In this document: positions 7,729 to 14,790 of the stretch, piece after piece
Layout: every line of letters starts with the position of its first letter
How positions within the stretch are numbered: position 1 is the stretch's first letter
Assembly: GCA_964424115.1 (NCBI GenBank)
Contig: CAYRHN010000031.1
Span: 1 to 22,948, forward strand
Length of the DNA: 22,948 nucleotides
Reading direction: 5' to 3'
From: CAYRHN01 sp964424115
GTDB taxonomy: Bacteria > Chloroflexota > Anaerolineae > Anaerolineales > Anaerolineaceae
Program-made: the position numbers and the translations under genes
Notes under the pieces: generated by a model
Told to the model about the DNA's origin: nothing
The model's input: the letters and a program-made list of their open reading frames with translations, nothing else
The model's database searches: none

Positions 7729-9161
7729 TGGCTGAGCGGACCCGCCAGGTGTACCTGCTTGACCCGCAGCAGCTCCCGCCAGAGACGATCGCAGTCACCT
7801 TTGCCAAGACCTCCCGTTCGCCGCAGTCCTTCCGCGAGATCGCTGCGGAACTGACGGATGAGAAGAGCGCCCAATTCCATGAAAAGTGGGTGGTGGGTTA
7901 TGGGCATGCCTCGGTGGCCGAGCACGCCGTGCTGCACGTGGCGGTGGAAAATGTCTCCCGCCTGGCAGTGGAGGTGTTGCAGGGCAACCGCCTGGCCTCT
8001 TTTACCGAAAAATCGACCCGCTACCAGCAGTGGGATGCGGATTGCTTCTATATCCCTGTCGAGCTGCGCGGCAGCCCGCTGGAGGAAGAATACACCGCCA
8101 CCTGCCGCAGCCTGTTTGCTGCTTATGAAGAAATGCTCCCGGCGGTACGTGGGGTGGTGGCGCGCGCCCTGCCGCAAGAGAAAGATGAGAGTGAGTCGGC
8201 CTGGGAACGGCGCATTCGTTCGGATTACGTGGATGTGTGCCGCTTCTTGCTGCCAGCCAGTTCGCTGGCCAATGTAGGTATGACCATCAACGCGCGCGCC
8301 CTGGAATATGCGCTGTGCAAGATGCTCTCGCACCCGCTGGATGAAGTGCGCCAAATGGGCGAGGAAATGAAGGAAGTGGCCCAGGCGGAGGTGCCCACGT
8401 TGGTCAAATATGCCCGCGCCATGCCGTACTACCACCGGTTGGAGGCAGCCTGCGCGAAAGTTGCGGCAGGCATGAGCACCGTTCCGGCGCGGGGCGAGGA
8501 TTGGTGCCGGCTGGTATCATGCGACTCGCAAGCCGAGCTGCGCGCGCTGGCGGCGGCGCTCTTCCGTTACAGCGGGAGCAGCTTCACCGAATGCATGGAT
8601 ACGGTGAGCAATATGCGCCGTGCAGAACAGCAGGAGCTGGCCGCAGCACTGCTGGGAGACGTGGAAAAGCATACCGTTCCGCTGCGGGAGTTGGAGCATT
8701 GCGCTTATACCTTTGAATTGACGATCGACCAGGGGGCGTATTACGAATTGAAACGCCACCGCATGATGACCCAGACAGCGCAGCCGCTGACCGCCAATCT
8801 GGGCTATGCCCTGCCGTGCGCAGTGGGTGAAGCCGGGATGGAACATTTCTTCCGCCAGGCGATGGATCAGGCGCGCCGCACATACCGGCGGATCGCCGAA
8901 ACCCAACCCGAGGCGGCTGCTTATGTGGTGCCGAACGGTTTCAACCGGCGGGTGCTGGTCACACTGAACCTGCGCGCCGCCGACCACCTGGTGGCGCTGC
9001 GCTCGGCGCCCAACGCGCATTTTTCCATCCGCCGCGGGGCACAGCGCCTGGCGGAAATGCTGGAAGAGTGCAGCCCGTTGTTTGGGGGGCTGCTGCGGCG
9101 TAATCCGGATGAGTCGTGGCGCGAGATCGAACAGCGATTTTTTAGCGGGACATGTGAATAA
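7728..9161 (+). CDS. Tandem-domain ThyX-like (FAD-dependent thymidylate synthase family) protein
   Basis: Canonical ThyX is about 220-250 residues and makes dTMP from dUMP using FAD and methylene-tetrahydrofolate. This 477-residue protein contains two ThyX-type halves, about 20-230 and 255-470. Half 1 has GHASVAEHAV, then GNR (86-88) where RHR is expected, seven residues, and the expected Ser96 in STRY. Its C-terminal motif keeps N188-A-R190, but the usual LR position reads CK (K198). Half 2 keeps RHR (343-345), but the Ser of RHRx7S is Pro353 and no SxRY follows. It keeps NLR (414-416) and LR (R425). Each half has therefore lost a different part of the active site. It overlaps ribF, which supplies FAD, by one base. 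It could be a pseudo-dimeric thymidylate synthase or a divergent flavoenzyme. Family assignment is confident; activity is not, so no gene symbol is given. Confidence 0.85.
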   Translation: MAERTRQVYLLDPQQLPPETIAVTFAKTSRSPQSFREIAAELTDEKSAQFHEKWVVGYGHASVAEHAVLHVAVENVSRLAVEVLQGNRLASFTEKSTRYQQWDADCFYIPVELRGSPLEEEYTATCRSLFAAYEEMLPAVRGVVARALPQEKDESESAWERRIRSDYVDVCRFLLPASSLANVGMTINARALEYALCKMLSHPLDEVRQMGEEMKEVAQAEVPTLVKYARAMPYYHRLEAACAKVAAGMSTVPARGEDWCRLVSCDSQAELRALAAALFRYSGSSFTECMDTVSNMRRAEQQELAAALLGDVEKHTVPLRELEHCAYTFELTIDQGAYYELKRHRMMTQTAQPLTANLGYALPCAVGEAGMEHFFRQAMDQARRTYRRIAETQPEAAAYVVPNGFNRRVLVTLNLRAADHLVALRSAPNAHFSIRRGAQRLAEMLEECSPLFGGLLRRNPDESWREIEQRFFSGTCE

Positions 9162-9175
9162 AGTCCAATATTTAT

Positions 9176-9204
9176 TTGACTTCATTCTCTAGCCATGATA
9201 ATAT
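9176..9204 (+). promoter_or_regulatory. Probable sigma70-type promoter for the PIN-TRAM/cysS operon
   Basis: TTGACT (9176-9181) and TAATAT (9199-9204) are spaced by 17 bases in an AT-rich gap of 113 bases. No terminator hairpin for the upstream operon is visible in this gap, so read-through from the nusA operon is possible. Confidence 0.65.
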
Positions 9205-9274
9205 AAATACAGCACTTATTTTATTATTCCCTTATTTTTCTGCTCTTTAACAACGGAGTTGGAGGTATTTATTC

Positions 9275-10372
9275 ATGAAATCGGATTTTGTTGTTCGTTT
9301 AATTGGAATGGTTGTATTTGCAATTATTGGAGCCGCATGGGGCTCAAATCTGGGAGACCTGGCCGGCCAGACTCCGGGCGCAACCACGTTCACCCGCGAG
9401 CAGTACGCCTTTACCATTGGATTGGTGGGGGCGCTGGCAGGATTGATCCTGACCCCTTTCCTGACCACCCGACCGGTGCGCGCACTGCGTAATGCGATCT
9501 CGCACCTGTCCGGGCCGGCCCTGTTTGCCTCGTTGATCGGCCTGATCGCCGGGTTGATCGTCGCGGCGCTTTTGGCGTACCCGTTATCCACCCTGCCAAG
9601 CCCGCTGGGTAGCCTGCTGCCCTTCCTTGGGGCGCTGGTGTGCGGATATCTGGGGATCGTGGTCTTCGTCAGCCGTTCGCACGACATCCTCTCCACGCTT
9701 TCGTCGCTCTTCACCCGCGGCGCATCTTTTGCTAAAAAAGGCGCGACGGAAGAAGTCGCCGAGCCGGCCGTGAATAAGAGCGTCATCCTGCTGGATACGA
9801 GCGTGATCATCGACGGGCGCATTGCGGATATTGCCCACACCGGCTTTTTACCCGGCTCGCTGCTCATCCCGCGCTTTGTGTTGAATGAGCTGCAATACAT
9901 CGCCGATTCCCCCGATAGCCTGCGCAGGCAGCGCGGGCGGCGCGGGATGGAGGTGCTTTCGCAGCTGCAGAAGGACCCGGTCATCACGGTGACGATCAGC
10001 GATATAGACGTGGAAGGCACGCGCGAGGTGGATGAAAAGCTGGTCATCCTGGCGCGGCAGATGCGCTGTCAGATTCTGACCAACGACTACAACCTGAACC
10101 GGGTGGCCGAGATCCAGGGCGTGAGCATTTTAAATGTAAACGAGCTTTCCAACGCAGTCAAATCGGTGGTCTTGCCTGGTGAACCGCTGTCGGTCTTCTT
10201 GATCCAGGAAGGCAAGGAATCCAACCAGGGCGTTGGCTACATGGATGACGGGACGATGGTCGTGGTGGAATATGGGCGGGAGTACGTGGGGCAAGAGGTG
10301 CACGTGACCGTTACCAAAGTGCTGCAAACAGCGGCGGGGCGCATGATCTTTGCCCGCCCGGATGAAAGATAG
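9275..10372 (+). CDS. Membrane-anchored PIN/TRAM domain protein (YacL-like)
   Basis: The 365-residue protein has four predicted membrane segments in the first 135 residues, a short linker, a PIN nuclease domain and a C-terminal TRAM domain (about 300-360, around GKESNQGVGYMDDGTMVVVE). PIN acidic residues are visible: Asp174 in LLDTSVIIDGR, Glu in LNELQ, and Asp in LTNDYNLNRVA. This matches B. subtilis YacL in architecture. PIN domains are usually metal-dependent RNases and TRAM binds RNA, so a membrane-bound ribonuclease is a fair inference, though the substrate is unknown. GGAGG at 9261-9265 supports the ATG at 9275. The linkage to cysS and rlmB also occurs in Firmicutes, where yacL lies in the same larger cluster. 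Confidence 0.88.
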   Translation: MKSDFVVRLIGMVVFAIIGAAWGSNLGDLAGQTPGATTFTREQYAFTIGLVGALAGLILTPFLTTRPVRALRNAISHLSGPALFASLIGLIAGLIVAALLAYPLSTLPSPLGSLLPFLGALVCGYLGIVVFVSRSHDILSTLSSLFTRGASFAKKGATEEVAEPAVNKSVILLDTSVIIDGRIADIAHTGFLPGSLLIPRFVLNELQYIADSPDSLRRQRGRRGMEVLSQLQKDPVITVTISDIDVEGTREVDEKLVILARQMRCQILTNDYNLNRVAEIQGVSILNVNELSNAVKSVVLPGEPLSVFLIQEGKESNQGVGYMDDGTMVVVEYGREYVGQEVHVTVTKVLQTAAGRMIFARPDER

Positions 10373-10385
10373 GAAGGAGAGAGCC

Positions 10386-11789
10386 ATGGCGCTGAAAATT
10401 TACAATACCATGTCGCGCAAGAAGGAAGAACTGGTCACCCTCAATCCGGGTGAGGTGCGCATGTATGTCTGCGGTCCAACCGTGTACAGCAAGGCCCATG
10501 TGGGGCATGCCATGTCGGCCCTGGTGTTCGATATCATCCGCCGCTACCTGGAATTCCGCGGATACCGGGTGCTGCATGCGATGAACTTCACAGACGTGGA
10601 CGATAAGATCATCAACCGCGCCAACCAGATGGGCGTGGATCCTTTTGCGCTGGCGCAGGGTTATATTGACGAATATGAAAAGAACTTGCAGGATTTGAAT
10701 GTGCTGCCGGCGGTGTTCAAGCCACGCGCCACCCAGGAGATGGATCAGATCATCAAGATGATCGCCGGGCTGATCGAGCGCGGCTATGCCTATCCCCGGG
10801 ACGGCGACGTGTATTTTCGCGTGGAGAAAGATGCCGGCTATGGCAAGCTCTCGGGGCGCAAGCTGGAAGAAATGCAGGCGGGGGCGCGGATTGAGGTGGA
10901 CGAACGCAAGGAAAACCCGATGGATTTTGCCCTGTGGAAAGGCGCCCGCGCAGGCGAGCCCTCCTGGCCCAGCCCGTGGGGGCCGGGACGCCCCGGTTGG
11001 CACATTGAATGCTCGGCGATGAACCTCAACCACCTGGGCGAGCAGATCGACATCCACGGCGGAGGGAACGACCTGATCTTCCCGCACCACGAGAATGAGA
11101 TCGCCCAGAGCGAGAGCTTTACCGGCAAGACCTTTGCGCGCTATTGGGTGCATAACGGCATGCTCCAACTGGGCGGCGAGAAAATGTCGAAGAGCGTGGG
11201 CAACCTGATCACCATCGACGAATTCCTCGGTAAACATGATGCAGACGTGATGCGCCTGATGGTGTTGAATTCCGGTTATCGCGGACCACTCACTTTTAAT
11301 GAAGAAGTCATGGGACAGACCGAGCGCGCGCTGGAACGCCTGCGTTCCGCTTTGCGCCCGCAACTGCCGGGAATGAAAGGCGCGCCAGAGAGCTCGCTGG
11401 AAGCGCTGCGCAAGCAGTTGGAAACCTGCGAGCACGGCTTTATCGAGTCGATGGACGACGATTTCAATTCATCCGGGGCGGTGGCCCAGTTATTTGACCT
11501 GGTGCGCGTGATCAATCAGACCCGCGCCGACGGCGCGACCGATACGCAACTGCTGGGCGGGCAGGATCTGCTGCGTAAGCTGGCGGGTGTGTTGGGGCTG
11601 CGCCTCAATCAGCCGGCGCAGGAGGCTCAGGCCGCTGATGACTTTATCAACCTGCTGATCGATCTGCGCCGCGAATTGCGCACGCAAAAGCTGTGGGCGC
11701 TCTCTGACCTGGTGCGCGACCGGCTGGCCCAACTGGGTGTTGCGCTGGAAGACAGCAAAGAAGGCACCACCTGGCGTTGGACGAAGTAG
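10386..11789 (+). CDS. cysS: Cysteinyl-tRNA synthetase
   Basis: This class I synthetase charges tRNA-Cys. The 467-residue length is normal for the family. Visible features are YVCGPTVY with zinc ligand Cys29, the HIGH-box equivalent HVGH (38-41), GWHIECSAMN and IHGGGNDLIFPHHENEIAQS (zinc and cysteine site), and KMSKS (266-270). The DALR-type anticodon region follows. The ATG at 10386 follows AGGAAGGAGAGAGCC; an earlier in-frame ATG at 10350 lies inside the PIN-TRAM gene and is rejected. It is 13 bases from its upstream neighbour and 6 from rlmB, so it sits in one operon with them. Confidence 0.97.
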   Translation: MALKIYNTMSRKKEELVTLNPGEVRMYVCGPTVYSKAHVGHAMSALVFDIIRRYLEFRGYRVLHAMNFTDVDDKIINRANQMGVDPFALAQGYIDEYEKNLQDLNVLPAVFKPRATQEMDQIIKMIAGLIERGYAYPRDGDVYFRVEKDAGYGKLSGRKLEEMQAGARIEVDERKENPMDFALWKGARAGEPSWPSPWGPGRPGWHIECSAMNLNHLGEQIDIHGGGNDLIFPHHENEIAQSESFTGKTFARYWVHNGMLQLGGEKMSKSVGNLITIDEFLGKHDADVMRLMVLNSGYRGPLTFNEEVMGQTERALERLRSALRPQLPGMKGAPESSLEALRKQLETCEHGFIESMDDDFNSSGAVAQLFDLVRVINQTRADGATDTQLLGGQDLLRKLAGVLGLRLNQPAQEAQAADDFINLLIDLRRELRTQKLWALSDLVRDRLAQLGVALEDSKEGTTWRWTK

Positions 11790-11795
11790 CCGGCG

Positions 11796-12530
11796 ATGAA
11801 AGAGTGGATCGTTGGGCGCAACCCGGTTTATGAAGTCTTACAGGCCCGGCGGCGGGATGCATTCCGCCTGCTGGTAGCCCAGGGCGCGGAAGAAAAAGGC
11901 CGCCTGGCGGAGATCATCCAGATGGCCGGCCAACGCCGCCTGAAGGTGGAACGCGTGCCGCGTCAGCAGGTGGATCATATTGGCGAGAATCCGCAGGGGG
12001 TGGCGCTGGAAGTGAGCGCTTATCCCTACTCCGGGCTGGCCGATATCCTGGAGCGGGCTGAGGCATTACAGGAGCCGCTGTTCGTGCTGATCCTGGATGC
12101 GCTGCAAAACCCGCAGAACCTGGGCACCTTGCTGCGCACCGCCGAGGCGGTGGGCGTGCATGGGGTGCTGCTACCGCTGGCGCGTACGGCGGGGGTAACC
12201 CCGGCAGTGGCGCATGCCTCGGCGGGCGCCTGCGAGCATTTGTTGGTGGCGCAGATCAACCTGGCCCAGGCCATTACGACCCTCAAGGAAGCCGGAGCGT
12301 GGGTGATCGGGTTGGACGGCGGTCCGGAATCGCAGCCGGTGGAACGCGTGCGGTTGGATGGACCGCTGGCACTGGTGGTGGGCAGTGAGGGGGCGGGCAT
12401 GCGCGAGCTGGTGCGCAAGTCCTGCGATGCGCTGCTGCGCCTGCCGATGCGCGGCAAGATCGAATCGCTCAATGCGGCGGTGGCTGGTTCGGTGGTGCTG
12501 TACCTGGCGAGGAACGCGCGGGACCGCTGA
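11796..12530 (+). CDS. rlmB: 23S rRNA (guanosine-2'-O-)-methyltransferase RlmB-like (SpoU/TrmH family)
   Basis: The 244-residue protein has the small N-terminal substrate-binding domain of TrmH3/RlmB (VGRNPVYEVLQ to about residue 75) and the SPOUT knot domain. The three family motifs are NPQNLGTLLRTAEAVG, VVGSEGAGMRELVRKSCD and LPMRGKIESLNAAVAGSVVLY. RlmB methylates the ribose of G2251 in 23S rRNA in E. coli. The cysS-rlmB order is conserved in many bacteria. A TrmH-like tRNA target cannot be excluded from sequence alone. Confidence 0.9.
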   Translation: MKEWIVGRNPVYEVLQARRRDAFRLLVAQGAEEKGRLAEIIQMAGQRRLKVERVPRQQVDHIGENPQGVALEVSAYPYSGLADILERAEALQEPLFVLILDALQNPQNLGTLLRTAEAVGVHGVLLPLARTAGVTPAVAHASAGACEHLLVAQINLAQAITTLKEAGAWVIGLDGGPESQPVERVRLDGPLALVVGSEGAGMRELVRKSCDALLRLPMRGKIESLNAAVAGSVVLYLARNARDR

Positions 12531-12536
12531 TCTGGT

Positions 12537-13406
12537 ATGTCGCAACGTCTGCGCGCAGATTCGATTCTGTTCCTCACTGCGTTAATCTGGGGAGTCAGTT
12601 TCGTATTTCAACGCATGGCGGCCAACCAGGTGGGCGTATTCACCCTTAACAGCGCGCGCTTCTTGCTGGGGGGTGTGCTGCTGCTGCCGCTGGCGCTGCG
12701 CAGCCGGGTGGACAAGGGGATGTTCAAGTGGTCGGCGGCGGCGGGGGCGCTGCTGGTGGCGGGCAGCGCGCTGCAGCAGGCGGGCATGCAAACCACGGCC
12801 GCGGCCAATGCCAGTTTCCTGACCGGACTGTATGTGGTCTTTATTCCTATCATCCTCTCGGTCTTCATGCGCCACAAAGTCTCGTTGACCGTCTGGTTGG
12901 CGATCGGCCTTTCGGGGTTGGGTGGTTTCCTGCTCTCCGCCGGCGGATTGAAACCTTTCGTCAACGGGGACCTGTTGGAACTGGTGGGGGCGGTAGCCTG
13001 GGCGCTGCACGTGATCCTGGTGGGCGGGGCTGCGGGCAGGTATAACCCACTGCAATTTGCCTGCGGGCAGTTCCTGGTGGCGGGATTGTTGAACGGGGGG
13101 ATCGCCCTGGTGGGGGAAAGCAACTGGCTGCCGGCGCTGGCGGGAGTGCTGCTGCCGGTGCTGTATCTGGGCATCTTTTCCACGGCCATGGGATATACGC
13201 TGCAGGTGGTTGGGCAGCGCCATGCTCCACCGACCGATGCGGCACTGATCCTGGGGCTGGAAGCGCCTTTCGCAGCGGTGGCAGGCTATCTCTTCCTGGC
13301 TGAGGGGCTGACTCCGCTGCAGTGGCTGGGATGCGCCTTGATCCTGGGGGCGGTGGTATGGGTGCAGGTAAAAGCAAACAGCTCACAGCAGACAGCTAAC
13401 AGTTGA
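12537..13406 (+). CDS. EamA/DMT-family transporter
   Basis: The 289-residue protein consists of two EamA repeats with about ten hydrophobic segments, starting LFLTALIWGVSFVFQRMAA. The second repeat starts near LLELVGAVAWALHVILVG. It ends with the usual ALILGAVVWVQVK. It belongs to the drug/metabolite transporter superfamily, and the substrate cannot be predicted. The last residues (ANSSQQTANS) are not typical of the family. They are encoded by a run of ACAGCTN heptamers that also contains the stop codon. It lies 6 bases after rlmB, without a clear ribosome binding site. Confidence 0.9.
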   Translation: MSQRLRADSILFLTALIWGVSFVFQRMAANQVGVFTLNSARFLLGGVLLLPLALRSRVDKGMFKWSAAAGALLVAGSALQQAGMQTTAAANASFLTGLYVVFIPIILSVFMRHKVSLTVWLAIGLSGLGGFLLSAGGLKPFVNGDLLELVGAVAWALHVILVGGAAGRYNPLQFACGQFLVAGLLNGGIALVGESNWLPALAGVLLPVLYLGIFSTAMGYTLQVVGQRHAPPTDAALILGLEAPFAAVAGYLFLAEGLTPLQWLGCALILGAVVWVQVKANSSQQTANS

Positions 13407-13412
13407 CAGACA
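13378..13412. repeat. Heptanucleotide tandem repeat, five units, crossing the DMT stop codon
   Basis: The units are ACAGCTC, ACAGCAG, ACAGCTA, ACAGTTG and ACAGACA in perfect 7-base register. The TGA stop (13404-13406) falls at the junction of units four and five. Because 7 is not a multiple of 3, a change in copy number would shift the reading frame of the tail. Confidence 0.75.
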
Positions 13413-13472
13413 ATTTTGGGTGGAAATTCGTTCAACGGTGTATTCGATAATACATTTCTAATATTCTTGAGT

Positions 13473-13478
13473 TATAAT
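13473..13478 (+). promoter_or_regulatory. Probable -10 box of the ferritin promoter
   Basis: A perfect TATAAT lies in a very AT-rich stretch 33 bases before the ferritin start. The -35 is unclear; TACATT (13451-13456) at a 16-base spacing is the best candidate. No convincing Fur or other iron-regulator box was identified. Confidence 0.5.
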
Positions 13479-13510
13479 ATTTAAAATATCTAATTCAGGA
13501 GGAAAAAATT

Positions 13511-13993
13511 ATGATGATCAGCAAGAGATTGACCGCCGCGATCAATGAACAGATCGGGCATGAATTGCAGGCTTCACACCAATATTACGCCATCGCCGCT
13601 TTTGTGGATGGACTGGCGCTGAAAAAACTGTCCAAGATGTTCTTTAAACAGGGAGACGAAGAACACGAACACGCGATGAAATTCGTTCACTATGTGGTGG
13701 AGACCGGCGGCGCGCTGGAGATCCCGACCATCCCCGCCCCGGTGTATGCGATCAAGAGCGTCGAAGACGCGGTGCAGAAGTCGTTGGACTGGGAGTGGGA
13801 AGTCACCCGCCGCATCAACGGACTGATGGATATCGCCCGCGATGAGAAGGACTACCTGGCGCAGGGCTTCTTGCAGTGGTTCGTGGATGAACAACTGGAA
13901 GAAGTGACGCACATGGAAAACCTGCTGCGGGTGGTGAAGCAGGCCGGAGAGAAGAACCTGATCATGCTCGAGGCGTACCTTTCGCACGAGTAG
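13511..13993 (+). CDS. ftnA: Ferritin (non-haem, FTN type)
   Basis: Ferritin oxidises Fe(II) and stores it in a 24-subunit shell. The 160-residue four-helix protein has a complete ferroxidase centre: Glu18, Glu51 and His54 (GDEEHEH), Glu95 (DWEWEV), and Gln128 and Glu131 (DEQLEE). These are offset by one from the usual FTN numbering because the protein begins with two Met codons. AGGAGGA (13497-13503) fits the first ATG best, although the second (13514) would restore the family numbering. No haem-ligand Met typical of bacterioferritin was identified. It is monocistronic, with its own promoter and a strong terminator. Confidence 0.95.
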   Translation: MMISKRLTAAINEQIGHELQASHQYYAIAAFVDGLALKKLSKMFFKQGDEEHEHAMKFVHYVVETGGALEIPTIPAPVYAIKSVEDAVQKSLDWEWEVTRRINGLMDIARDEKDYLAQGFLQWFVDEQLEEVTHMENLLRVVKQAGEKNLIMLEAYLSHE

Positions 13994-14001
13994 ATGGAGA
14001 T

Positions 14002-14037
14002 AAAAAGATTGCCTGGCAAAACCAGGCAATCTTTTTT
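14002..14037 (+). terminator. Intrinsic terminator after ferritin (probably bidirectional)
   Basis: A perfect 15-bp stem (14002-14016 with 14022-14036) and a CAAAA loop end in a run of six T. The 5' arm begins with AAAAA, so the minus strand also reads as a hairpin followed by T, which could stop transcription arriving from the DUF456 side. Confidence 0.92.
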
Positions 14038-14077
14038 GATAGCAATTACCGTATGATTGGAATTTGACCATTTGGAA

Positions 14078-14156
14078 CACGGATTGAACGGATCTTTCGG
14101 ATTTTCACGGATCCTTTCCCATAATTATTTGATCATCCGTGCGCGAATCATCCGTG
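14078..14156. repeat. Phased CACGGAT/ATCCGTG element, copy A
   Basis: The left arm has ACGGAT at 14079, 14088 and 14107 plus the variant TCGGAT at 14097, giving spacings of 9, 9 and 10 bases. The right arm has ATCCGTG at 14135 and 14150 in opposite orientation. It lies between the convergent ferritin and DUF456 genes and ends 11 bases from the DUF456 stop codon. Confidence 0.75.
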
Positions 14157-14167
14157 TAAGAGGTTAT

Positions 14168-14665
14168 CTACGTCACCCACAAGGCCCAGATGACCCACAA
14201 GGCGATCATCACCAGGCCGATGCCGAAACGCAGCACAAACGCCCATCCGCAGCCGACCGCCATGGAGCGAGAGGAGCTGAGCGCCTTGCGCCAATCTTTC
14301 TGAATGGCGAATTCCATCAGGAACAGGCCAAGCAAGGCAAAGATCACCCCGCCAAAGGGGGGGATGATAAAGCTGCCCAGGAAGCCCATGATGACAGCCG
14401 CCAGGACCGACCACCAGCTAGCACCGGTCTGGCGCGCCTTGGCGCCCATGATGATATTGTCGATGAAGCTGCCGATCAGCATGAGGATGGTGATGAAGGC
14501 CAGCACCAGCCAACCGCCGGGGGTCATGCCGTGCAAGGCGCCGTAACCCAGCGCCGCCACCCAGATGATGACCAGCCCAGGTAGGATGACGATGACCAGC
14601 CCAAAAAGGCCGAAAAGCATTACAGCCAGGGTGACCAGCGGCAGGGCGATCTGTCCTAAATCCAT
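14168..14665 (-). CDS. DUF456 family membrane protein
   Basis: The 165-residue, very hydrophobic protein has about five membrane segments. It matches DUF456 with GLVIVILPGLVIIW near residue 25, SFIDNIIMGAKARQTGAS in a central loop, and GSFIIPPFGGVIFALLG near residue 100. No function is established for the family, and none can be read from the context. CTCCTT on the plus strand (14671-14676) gives a good AAGGAG ribosome binding site 5 bases before the start. It is bracketed by repeat copies A and B. Confidence 0.85.
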   Translation of the reverse strand: MDLGQIALPLVTLAVMLFGLFGLVIVILPGLVIIWVAALGYGALHGMTPGGWLVLAFITILMLIGSFIDNIIMGAKARQTGASWWSVLAAVIMGFLGSFIIPPFGGVIFALLGLFLMEFAIQKDWRKALSSSRSMAVGCGWAFVLRFGIGLVMIALWVIWALWVT

Positions 14666-14683
14666 CCCAACTCCTTAAGAATT

Positions 14684-14782
14684 AACCACGGATCAACACG
14701 GATAAGATCAGATAAACACAGATAAGATTGATAAAAAGTATTATCCGTGTTCATCTGTGCCCATTTGTGTTTATCTGTGGTT
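14684..14782. repeat. Phased CACGGAT/ATCTGTG element, copy B (most regular copy)
   Basis: The left arm has GAT-ending units finishing at 14693, 14703, 14713 and 14723, exactly 10 bases apart. The right arm has ATCYGTG/ATTTGTG units starting at 14743, 14753, 14763 and 14773, again exactly 10 apart and inverted. The ends are AACCACGGAT and ATCTGTGGTT, inverted with one difference. As RNA, the arms can form a long imperfect hairpin with many G-U pairs. It starts 8 bases after the serS stop codon and also fills the space upstream of the DUF456 gene. Confidence 0.88.
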
Positions 14783-14790
14783 GTATCTTC

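Noticed and set aside
13436..13480. Fur or iron-regulator box upstream of ferritin
   Set aside because: GATAAT occurs, but no 19-base palindrome close to a known consensus could be made out in this AT-rich stretch.
14057..14584. Plus-strand frame of 175 codons over the DUF456 gene
   Set aside because: The minus-strand frame has coherent membrane segments and a family match; the plus frame is highly polar and Gln/His-rich, as expected of the complement.
14684..14782. CRISPR-like array
   Set aside because: Units are about 7 bases at 10-base spacing and inverted between arms, with no room for spacers and no cas genes.
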